64,000 nucleotides of DNA from Streptomyces sp. MMG1121 (GTDB taxonomy: Bacteria > Actinomycetota > Actinomycetes > Streptomycetales > Streptomycetaceae): NCBI RefSeq assembly GCF_001280015.1, contig NZ_LGDV01000038.1, forward strand, positions 1 through 64,000. The letters run 5' to 3'. Shown here in pieces: positions 43,933 through 50,549 of this stretch. The notes below the pieces were generated by a model, which was not told where the DNA came from, ran no database searches, and worked only from the letters and a program-made list of their open reading frames with translations. Each line of letters begins with the position of its first letter. Position 1 is the stretch's first letter. Made by a program: the position numbers and the translations under genes.

Positions 43933-44348
43933 GCTGCGCCCCCTCGTCCTGGGTCGTGGGTCGGTGGCACGGGGGTGTGCCGGTTGTGGGAAAGGGGCGA
44001 TCACGTCTCTCGCGGGTGCCCGGCGCTGCCGTGCCGGGCGGCGACGGTGCCGGACATCCACGCCCACTCTGGAGAAGCGGATGGCGGAGTACCGCATGGT
44101 GCTGCGGCACATGCAGAGCGTGATCGCGGGGTGTACAGCCGTCCTCCCCCCGCTCCCTCACCCGGAAACCTCAACCGGAGGAGGAAATCTCGTATTCCCG
44201 CCCCGGAACGCCGATCCGTACGGTCCACAACCCGCCTTACAGCCGACTTACGGCCGAAAAGGGCAGGATGGAGGCCACACTCCACGAACACCCCTGCCCG
44301 CATGCGCCCACGGTGGCGCGGCGGGCGGACAGAGGAAGGACTTGCGAC
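43933..44348. other. Divergent region upstream of cutR
   Basis: No gene is supported in these 416 bases. The part near cutR contains an 11-bp direct repeat at 44236-44257 (separate entry). GGAAGGACTTGCGAC supplies the cutR ribosome site. The left part is GC-rich without clear signals. Confidence 0.5.
44236..44257 (+). promoter_or_regulatory. Tandem 11-bp direct repeat upstream of cutR, candidate CutR site
   Basis: CTTACAGCCGA (44236-44246) is followed at once by CTTACGGCCGA (44247-44257), differing in one base. OmpR-family regulators bind head-to-tail repeats spaced one helical turn, so this is a good candidate for a CutR autoregulatory site. It lies 92 bases before the cutR start. Confidence 0.5.
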
Positions 44349-45002
44349 GTGCGCGTACTCGTCGTCGAGGACGAGCAGCTGCTCGCCGATGCGGTGGCCA
44401 CCGGACTGCGCCGGGAGGCCATGGCCGTCGACGTCGTGTACGACGGTGCGGCCGCCCTGGAGCGCATCGGCGTCAACGACTACGACGTGGTCGTCCTCGA
44501 CCGCGACCTCCCCCTCGTGCACGGGGACGACGTCTGCCGCAAGATCGTCGAGCTGGGCATGCCCACGCGCGTGCTCATGCTCACCGCGTCCGGCGACGTC
44601 AGCGACCGTGTCGAGGGCCTGGAGATCGGCGCCGACGACTATCTGCCCAAGCCCTTCGCGTTCAGCGAGCTGATCGCGCGCGTGCGCGCACTCGGCCGCC
44701 GTACGAGCGTGCCCCTGCCGCCCGTCCTGGAGCGCGCCGGCATCAAGCTCGACCCCAACCGCCGCGAGGTCTTCCGCGACGGCAAGGAGGTCCAGCTCGC
44801 GCCCAAGGAGTTCGCGGTCCTGGAGGTCCTCATGCGCAGCGAGGGCGCTGTCGTCTCGGCCGAGCAGCTGCTGGAGAAGGCCTGGGACGAGAACACCGAC
44901 CCGTTCACCAACGTGGTGCGGGTGACGGTCATGACGCTGCGCCGCAAGCTGGGCGAGCCGCCGGTCATCGTCACCGTCCCCGGCTCCGGTTACCGGATCT
45001 GA
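44349..45002 (+). CDS. cutR: Response regulator CutR (OmpR family)
   Basis: A 217-residue OmpR-type regulator, the length known for CutR of S. lividans and S. coelicolor. The GTG start at 44349 follows GGAAGGA. The receiver domain (about 1-118) has EDE at 7-9, phosphorylatable Asp51 in VVLDRDLPL and KPFAFSELIARV. The winged helix (about 128-217) includes LAPKEFAVLEVLMRSEGAVV and VVRVTVMTLRRKLGEP. CutRS represses antibiotic production and has been linked to secretion stress control. The kinase gene follows after six bases. Confidence 0.93.
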   Translation: MRVLVVEDEQLLADAVATGLRREAMAVDVVYDGAAALERIGVNDYDVVVLDRDLPLVHGDDVCRKIVELGMPTRVLMLTASGDVSDRVEGLEIGADDYLPKPFAFSELIARVRALGRRTSVPLPPVLERAGIKLDPNRREVFRDGKEVQLAPKEFAVLEVLMRSEGAVVSAEQLLEKAWDENTDPFTNVVRVTVMTLRRKLGEPPVIVTVPGSGYRI

Positions 45003-45008
45003 TCCGCC

Positions 45009-46256
45009 GTGGCCGCAACACCCGCGCCGGCTCAGGCGCCACCGAAGCCCACCTGGGACCCCAGGCGACCGCAGGCCCCGTTCCCGTGGCTGCGTCCCAC
45101 CATCCGTATACGGCTCACGCTGCTGTACGGCGGCATGTTCCTGATCGCCGGCATCCTGCTGCTGTCGATCATCTACCTGCTGGCCGCGCAGGCGATCAGC
45201 ACGGGAAACCAGCCGCTGTTCAAGATCGTCAGCTACCAGAGCCTGAAGGTCTCCAGCGACAACTGCCCGGCGATCAGCACGACCAGCCTGTCGCTCGCGG
45301 ACTTCAACCACGCGATCAGCCAGTGTGTCGACGGACAGCGCCAGGCGGCCCTGGACGACCTGCTCAGCCGCTCGCTGCTGGCCCTGCTGGGCCTCGCCGT
45401 GATCGCCTTCGCGTTCGGTTACGCGATGGCCGGCCGCGTGCTGTCCCCGCTCGGCCGGATCACCCGCACCGCCCGGCAGGTGGCCGGTTCGGACCTGGCC
45501 CGCCGGATCGAGCTGGACGGCCCGGACGACGAGCTGAAGGAGCTGGCCGACACCTTCGACGACATGCTGGAGCGACTGCAACGGGCCTTCACCGCCCAGC
45601 AGCGCTTCGTGGGCAACGCCTCCCACGAGCTGCGCACCCCGCTGGCGATCAACCGCACGCTCCTCGAGGTGCACCTGTCCGACCCGAACGCGCCGATGGA
45701 GCTGCAACAGCTCGGCAAGACCCTGCTCGCCACCAACGAGCGCAGCGAGCAGCTGGTCGAGGGCCTGCTGCTGCTCGCCCGCAGTGACAACCAGATCGTC
45801 GAGCGCAAACCGGTCGACCTGGCCGAGGTCGCCACCCAGGCCATCGACCAGGTGCACGGCGAGGCCCAGGCCAAGGGCGTGGAGATCCGCGGCAGACGCA
45901 AGCCCGCCGTGGTGCAGGGCAACGGCGTGCTGCTGGAGCGGATCGCGCTGAACCTGGTGCAGAACGCCGTGCGGTACAACGTGTCCGAGGAAGGCTGGGT
46001 GGAGGTGAACACGGAGGTGCAGCACGGGCAGGCGGTGCTCACCGTCACGAACACCGGACCGGTGGTGCCGGCGTACGAGATCGACAACCTCTTCGAGCCC
46101 TTCCGGCGGCTCCGCACGGAGCGCACGGGCAGCGACAAGGGAGTCGGCCTCGGCCTGTCCATCGTCCGGTCCGTGGCCCGCGCGCACGGTGGCCTGATCG
46201 CGGCACGGCCTCGCGAGGGCGGCGGGCTGGTGATGCGTGTCACCCTGCCGCTGTGA
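45009..46256 (+). CDS. cutS: Sensor histidine kinase CutS
   Basis: A 415-residue kinase. Membrane segments at about 36-60 and 122-142 enclose a roughly 60-residue extracytoplasmic loop with two cysteines, Cys86 in SSDNCPAIS and Cys106 in AISQCVDG. These could form a disulfide that reports on extracellular protein folding, as proposed for CutS. A HAMP domain follows. HisKA has His206 in FVGNASHELRTPLA. HATPase_c has NLVQNAVRYN, LFEPFRRL and GVGLGLSIVRSVARAHGG. It forms an operon with cutR. Confidence 0.93.
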   Translation: MAATPAPAQAPPKPTWDPRRPQAPFPWLRPTIRIRLTLLYGGMFLIAGILLLSIIYLLAAQAISTGNQPLFKIVSYQSLKVSSDNCPAISTTSLSLADFNHAISQCVDGQRQAALDDLLSRSLLALLGLAVIAFAFGYAMAGRVLSPLGRITRTARQVAGSDLARRIELDGPDDELKELADTFDDMLERLQRAFTAQQRFVGNASHELRTPLAINRTLLEVHLSDPNAPMELQQLGKTLLATNERSEQLVEGLLLLARSDNQIVERKPVDLAEVATQAIDQVHGEAQAKGVEIRGRRKPAVVQGNGVLLERIALNLVQNAVRYNVSEEGWVEVNTEVQHGQAVLTVTNTGPVVPAYEIDNLFEPFRRLRTERTGSDKGVGLGLSIVRSVARAHGGLIAARPREGGGLVMRVTLPL

Positions 46257-46649
46257 GCCGCAATCGACACACGCGGAGGATGTTCGCTTTGCGCGGAATT
46301 TTCAGGACCCCGAATGCCGTTGTTGCTGTGTGATCAATCACATGGGCGGATTTTCAGCCATGCACTCTCTGTGATCATGACAGAAGGTGGAAAGCCGGGA
46401 AAGTCCGGGTTTTCAGGGCTCTTGATCACGGGAAGTACACGATGAGGCGCCTTTGAGGTGCGGCATTCGAACCGTGTACGGTCCTCACCGCCATCCAAGC
46501 CGATCACTCTTGAGAGATCGGGTTGGGTGTCGATTGAGTAACAGACCTTGATGTGAGGCAAAATCTCCGCCTCAGGTCGGGCACAAGTCCGGCCTCTCAC
46601 GCGTTACGTGCGCTGGAGACACCGCAGACACCCAGAGGGGGAGAGCGAT
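46257..46649. other. Intergenic region between cutS and the DUF4193 gene
   Basis: No gene is supported. The left half is more AT-rich than the surroundings and contains TGTGATCAATCACA (46329-46342) and TGTGATCATGACA (46370-46382), plus further GATCA words at about 46423 and 46502. GGGGGAGAGCG before 46650 is the ribosome site of the next gene. No clear cutS terminator was found. Confidence 0.45.
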
Positions 46650-46946
46650 ATGGCAACCGATTACGACACTCCACGCAAGACCGACGACGACGTCGACTCG
46701 GACAGCCTGGAAGAGCTGAAGGCTCGCCGGAACGACAAGACCACCTCGTCGGTGGACGTCGACGAGTTCGAGGCCGCAGAGGGCCTCGAACTGCCCGGCG
46801 CCGACCTCTCGAACGAGGAACTGGCAGTCCGTGTGCTGCCCAAGCAGCAGGACGAGTTCACCTGCATGAGCTGCTTCCTGGTGCACCACCGCAGCCAGCT
46901 GGCCCGCGAGAAGAACGGTCAGCCGATCTGCCGCGACTGCGACTGA
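46650..46946 (+). CDS. DUF4193 zinc-ribbon protein
   Basis: A 98-residue acidic protein conserved across actinobacteria as DUF4193. ATG 46650 follows GGGGGAGAGC. The first 50 residues are Asp/Glu/Arg-rich, with VDSDSLEELKARR. The C terminus has CMSCFLVHHRSQLAREKNG and then CRDCD, giving a C-x2-C ... C-x2-C zinc ribbon. The usual second half is intact. The function is unknown. Proteins of this type may bind RNA polymerase, but that is speculation from size and zinc site. A large promoter region precedes it. Confidence 0.9.
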   Translation: MATDYDTPRKTDDDVDSDSLEELKARRNDKTTSSVDVDEFEAAEGLELPGADLSNEELAVRVLPKQQDEFTCMSCFLVHHRSQLAREKNGQPICRDCD

Positions 46947-46959
46947 GGACGGGTCGGCC

Positions 46960-47874
46960 ATGTCTGGCTCGACCCCTCCCCGGAAGCGCCGCTTCCCGCT
47001 GGGGAAAGCGGACCAAGGGCCGTCCGGCGGCCCGCACGGCGCGCGTGAACAGGAGCGGGGCTCATCCGGCAGGGGAGCCTCGCTCGCACCGGCGGCCGAC
47101 CGGGCGGACCACCCGGCGCCGGTGCGGCAGCCCGCGCCCGTCGCAAGGCGACGGGTCGCGGTGATGCGCGACAAAGCCCGGGAGATGGCCCGGGAAGGGG
47201 CCCGCAAGGGCGGCAGCCGCGCCCGCGCGGGGCTGGCGTACCTCGCGGACCGCATCATCGAGATCGCCCCCCGCATCCCCGTACGCGACCTCGCGGCCCT
47301 GCGTCGGCAGTTCCCGGGCCTCGGACCCGAGGAACTCGCCGACAAGCTCGTGGCCGGGGCGGCGGCAGGGACCTCGACGGTCGGAGCCGGGATCGGAGCG
47401 GCGGCGATGCTGCCGGTGCCGCCCGCCATGCCGACCGAACTGGCCGCGGAGATCACCGGGGTCGCCGCGATCGAGCTGAAGCTCATCGCCGAACTCCACG
47501 AGGTCTACGGCGTACGACCGCCGGGGAACCTCACGAACCGCAGCACCGCGTATCTGTCCTCCTGGTCGGGGGAGCGCGGGATCGACGTGATGAAGCCGTC
47601 GACGTACGACTCCGCCCTCGGCGGCCACATGAAGCGCGAACTGCGCCAGCAGATCATGAAGCGCATGGTGCGCGACCTGCCCAACCTCATGCCGTTCATG
47701 GTGGGCGCGGCGGTCGGCGCGGTCATGAACCGCCGGGACACCAGAAAGCTCGCCGCCCGCATCCGCACCGACCTGCGCAAGATCCAGGTGCCCTGGGACG
47801 AACTGCCCGAGCAGCCGCCGCTGGAGAAGCCGGCGGAGCCCCTGGAGGTCCGCGGGCTTCCCGGAGCGTTCTAG
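46960..47874 (+). CDS. Conserved protein, EcsC-like
   Basis: A 304-residue protein starting 14 bases after the DUF4193 gene. The first 65 residues are disordered, Arg/Pro/Gly-rich. The core has a small-residue hydrophobic stretch (STVGAGIGAAAMLPVPPAMP) followed by ELAAEITGVAAIELKLIAEL and HEVYG, which resembles the EcsC family pattern. A second hydrophobic segment is LMPFMVGAAVGAVMNRRDTR. It may associate with the membrane. The EcsC assignment is tentative. Its stop codon interleaves with that of the convergent gene (CTAG). Confidence 0.75.
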   Translation: MSGSTPPRKRRFPLGKADQGPSGGPHGAREQERGSSGRGASLAPAADRADHPAPVRQPAPVARRRVAVMRDKAREMAREGARKGGSRARAGLAYLADRIIEIAPRIPVRDLAALRRQFPGLGPEELADKLVAGAAAGTSTVGAGIGAAAMLPVPPAMPTELAAEITGVAAIELKLIAELHEVYGVRPPGNLTNRSTAYLSSWSGERGIDVMKPSTYDSALGGHMKRELRQQIMKRMVRDLPNLMPFMVGAAVGAVMNRRDTRKLAARIRTDLRKIQVPWDELPEQPPLEKPAEPLEVRGLPGAF

Positions 47875-48335
47875 GCGTTCGCCTTCCGCGCCGCCTCGAT
47901 CGCCGCCGCCAGCTGCTCCGGCTCACGCGTCGACAGGTACAGGTACGGCGTCGGGTCCTCGGGGTCGGTGACCTCCACCCGCAGCGCCTGCGGGATGTAG
48001 GCGCGCAGCAGCAGGAAGGCGCGGGTGTCGGCCTTGTACGTACGCCAGGCGCGGGCCTCCTCCGGATCCAGCACCTCCGACCCGCCGAGCGCCGACACCG
48101 GGATCTTCGCCTCGCCCGCGATCAGCGAGTCACCCACCACTCGGATGCGCGGCGAGCCGTACGCGCTGGCGACCACCGCCGCCGCCGCCGTACCGCCGAC
48201 CAGGCCGCCGAGCAGCGGCAGGGTGCCGAAGGGGAGCAGGATCAGGGCGAACGAGACACCCACGAGAAAGCTGAGCAGCCACCACGAGCGGGGGGCGGTG
48301 AGGCGTTCTTCGTAGGGCGTGGCGGAAAGCTGCAT
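47871..48335 (-). CDS. DUF3093 membrane protein
   Basis: A 154-residue protein with two adjacent membrane helices at about 18-38 and 40-58 (WWLLSFLVGVSFALILLPFG, LLGGLVGGTAAAAVVASAYG). A soluble beta-rich domain follows with DSLIAGEAKIPVSALGG and PTPYLYLSTREPEQLAAAIE. This is the DUF3093 pattern, found in most actinobacteria, often beside dut as here. The role is unknown. It is divergent from the thioesterase gene and shares CTAG as overlapping stops with the gene at its 3' end. Confidence 0.9.
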   Translation of the reverse strand: MQLSATPYEERLTAPRSWWLLSFLVGVSFALILLPFGTLPLLGGLVGGTAAAAVVASAYGSPRIRVVGDSLIAGEAKIPVSALGGSEVLDPEEARAWRTYKADTRAFLLLRAYIPQALRVEVTDPEDPTPYLYLSTREPEQLAAAIEAARKANA

Positions 48336-48393
48336 GAAGCCAAGCTTGGCACGGGATCCGTACTTGGCCGACGCGCGGGTAAGGTCTGCGGCT

Positions 48394-48978
48394 GTGAGTG
48401 GTAGTTCCGCAGCTCTTCAGCCTCCCGCCGACGCGGTGAAACCGGTACGGCACCCCGACGCGCCCGCGCCCGGGGAACTCCTCGGCGCCCACTACGAACA
48501 CTGTTTCGGATGTGGCCCCGGGCAGCCGCACGGGCTGCTCCTGGAGGCGCGCGCCGGCGAGGGTGTCTCGCTGACCGCCGAGTTCACCGTCCAGTCCGCC
48601 CACCAGGGCGCCCCGGGCCTCGCGCACGGCGGTGTGCTGGCCACGGCCCTGGACGAGACCCTCGGCTCGCTGAACTGGCTGCTGCGGACCATCGCCGTCA
48701 CCGGCAGGCTGGAGACCGACTTCGCCCGGCCGGTCCCGGTGGGCACCACGCTGTACCTGGAGGCCGAGGTCACCGCCGTCGCCGGGCGGAAGATCTACTC
48801 CACCGCCACCGGACGCATCGGCGGCCCCGAGGGGCCCGTCGCCGTCCGCGCCGACGCCCTCTTCATCGAGGTGAAGGTCGACCACTTCATCGACCACGGC
48901 CGCAGGGAGGAGATCCAGGCGGCCATGAACGACCCGGACCAGATCCGGCGTGCCCGCGCTTTCGAGGTGAACCCGTGA
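48394..48978 (+). CDS. PaaI-type hotdog thioesterase
   Basis: A 194-residue hotdog-fold protein from GTG 48394. TAAGGT ends eight bases before the start and no ribosome site is visible, so the message may be leaderless. The motif HYEHCFGCGPGQPHGL precedes the fold, and the catalytic helix is LAHGGVLATALDETLG. It would hydrolyse an acyl-CoA, but the substrate is not evident. The C-terminal region is charged. It overlaps dut by four bases. Confidence 0.88.
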   Translation: MSGSSAALQPPADAVKPVRHPDAPAPGELLGAHYEHCFGCGPGQPHGLLLEARAGEGVSLTAEFTVQSAHQGAPGLAHGGVLATALDETLGSLNWLLRTIAVTGRLETDFARPVPVGTTLYLEAEVTAVAGRKIYSTATGRIGGPEGPVAVRADALFIEVKVDHFIDHGRREEIQAAMNDPDQIRRARAFEVNP

Positions 48979-49538
48979 GTCCCGTCAGTCCCGTGAGCCC
49001 CCTCGACGTGTTCATCCGGCGCGTCGATCCCGATGTACCGCTTCCGGGGTACGAGCACCCCGGGGACGCCGGAGCCGATCTGCGCACCACCGAGGCGCGC
49101 GAGCTGGCACCCGGCGAGCGGGCCGTGCTGCCCACGGGTGTGTCGATCGCCCTCCCGGACGGGTACGCGGCCTTCGTGCACCCGCGATCCGGTCTCGCCG
49201 CCCGCTGCGGTGTCGCCCTCGTGAATGCCCCGGGGACGGTTGATGCCGGGTACCGTGGGGAGATCAAGGTGATCGTGGTGAATCTCGACCCGCACGAGTC
49301 CGTGCGGTTCGAGCGCTTCGACCGGATCGCCCAACTGGTCGTCCAACGGGTCGAGAGGGTCCGCTTCCAGGAGGTGGCGGAACTTCCCGGCTCGGCGCGG
49401 GCCGAAGGGGGCTTCGGGTCCACCGGTGGTCATGCCGCGGTGGGCGGCGAGAGCGGCACAAGCGGTCAGGCCGCCGTAGGCGGTCCGACGGGTGGGAATC
49501 GATACGCTTCGGTCGTATCCGACCGGGAAGGACAGTGA
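48975..49538 (+). CDS. dut: dUTP diphosphatase
   Basis: A 187-residue dUTPase that converts dUTP to dUMP and keeps uracil out of DNA. A second GTG at 48990 is possible. The five motifs are present: HPGDAGADLRT, HPRSGLAAR, NAPGTVDAGYRGEI, FDRIAQLVVQRV and, at the C terminus, EGGFGSTG. The last is the flexible arm that closes on the nucleotide. About 30 extra Gly/Ser-rich residues follow the arm, longer than most trimeric dUTPases. It is coupled to the thioesterase gene. Confidence 0.95.
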   Translation: MSPVSPVSPLDVFIRRVDPDVPLPGYEHPGDAGADLRTTEARELAPGERAVLPTGVSIALPDGYAAFVHPRSGLAARCGVALVNAPGTVDAGYRGEIKVIVVNLDPHESVRFERFDRIAQLVVQRVERVRFQEVAELPGSARAEGGFGSTGGHAAVGGESGTSGQAAVGGPTGGNRYASVVSDREGQ

Positions 49539-49539
49539 C

Positions 49540-50307
49540 GTGTTCGGACGTCGCAAGAAGAAGGGTGCCGCCGAGGATGCGGCCGGCGAGGCCGAGCAGG
49601 TCGTCGACAGCGTCGACACCGAGGCGGACGACGAAGAGGAGCAGGCCGAGCGCGAGCGCGTGCGGCTGGAGCCCGGGCCCCGGCCCGACGGGCCGTGGGA
49701 CAGCACCGAGGTGGCCGACCCGAACGAGGGCCGCGTGGACCTCGGCGGGCTGTTCATCCCGGGCGTCGACGGCATGGAGCTGCGGGTCGAGGTCGCCGGT
49801 GACGCGATCGTCGCCGCGACCGTCGTGCTGCGTGACAGCGCCGTCCAGCTGCAGGCCTTCGCCGCGCCCAAGCGCGAGGGCATCTGGGGCGAGGTCCGCG
49901 AGGAGATCGGGGCCGGCATCACCCAGCAGGGTGGCATCATCGACGAGGTCGAGGGCCCGCTGGGCTGGGAGCTGCGGGCCCAGGTGCCGGTGCAGCTGCC
50001 GGACGGCACCGGTGGCTTCCAGGTCGTGCGGTTCGTCGGCGTGGACGGCCCGCGCTGGTTCCTGCGCGGAGTGATCTCCGGCCAGGGCGCCGTGCAGCCG
50101 CAGGCCGCCGGGCTGCTGGAGCAGATCTTCCGGGACACGGTCGTGGTCCGCGGCGAGGGCCCGATGGCGCCCCGCGACCCGATCGTCCTCAAGCTGCCCA
50201 ACGACGCCCAGATGGTCCCCGAGGGCGTCCAGCAGGAGGAGTCCTCGCGCTTCTCCGGCGGTATGGGCCAGCTGCAGCGCGGACCGGAGATCACCGAGGT
50301 TCGCTGA
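49540..50307 (+). CDS. DUF3710 family protein
   Basis: A 255-residue protein beginning at GTG 49540, one base after the dut stop, with GGGAAGGACAG as ribosome site. It starts VFGRRKKKG, then a disordered acidic stretch, then a compact domain from about 65 with GRVDLGGLFIPGVDGMELRV and GPRWFLRGVISGQGAV. This is the DUF3710 family, always near dut in actinobacteria. The function is unknown. It has no membrane segment. A terminator follows. Confidence 0.92.
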   Translation: MFGRRKKKGAAEDAAGEAEQVVDSVDTEADDEEEQAERERVRLEPGPRPDGPWDSTEVADPNEGRVDLGGLFIPGVDGMELRVEVAGDAIVAATVVLRDSAVQLQAFAAPKREGIWGEVREEIGAGITQQGGIIDEVEGPLGWELRAQVPVQLPDGTGGFQVVRFVGVDGPRWFLRGVISGQGAVQPQAAGLLEQIFRDTVVVRGEGPMAPRDPIVLKLPNDAQMVPEGVQQEESSRFSGGMGQLQRGPEITEVR

Positions 50308-50338
50308 CCGGCGCTGCACCGGGTTCAGCAAGTCGTAC

Positions 50339-50370
50339 ACGGGCCGTACCTCGAGGGGTGCGGCCCGTTT
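50339..50370 (+). terminator. Terminator of the dut-DUF3710 operon
   Basis: ACGGGCCGTACC (50339-50350) pairs with GGTGCGGCCCGT (50357-50368) with one wobble, followed by TT. It is 31 bases after the stop. Confidence 0.8.
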
Positions 50371-50549
50371 CGCTGGTCGCGCCCACGCGGCGGAGCCGCA
50401 CGGTGATGGAGCCTCGCGCCCCTTCGGGGTACGTCCCGTCAGAGTTGCGTCAAAGAGCCCCGTTGACCCGGCCCTCGTCCGTTTTGTCGGGATCGTTGGC
50501 CGTAAGGTCGACGCTGCGTAGACAGCAGTTACCGGAAGACAATGGAGCC

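Noticed and set aside
46329..46342. TGTGATCAATCACA as a Crp/Fnr site
   Set aside because: The Crp consensus is TGTGA-N6-TCACA. Here the spacer is four bases, so the half-sites are out of register for Crp.
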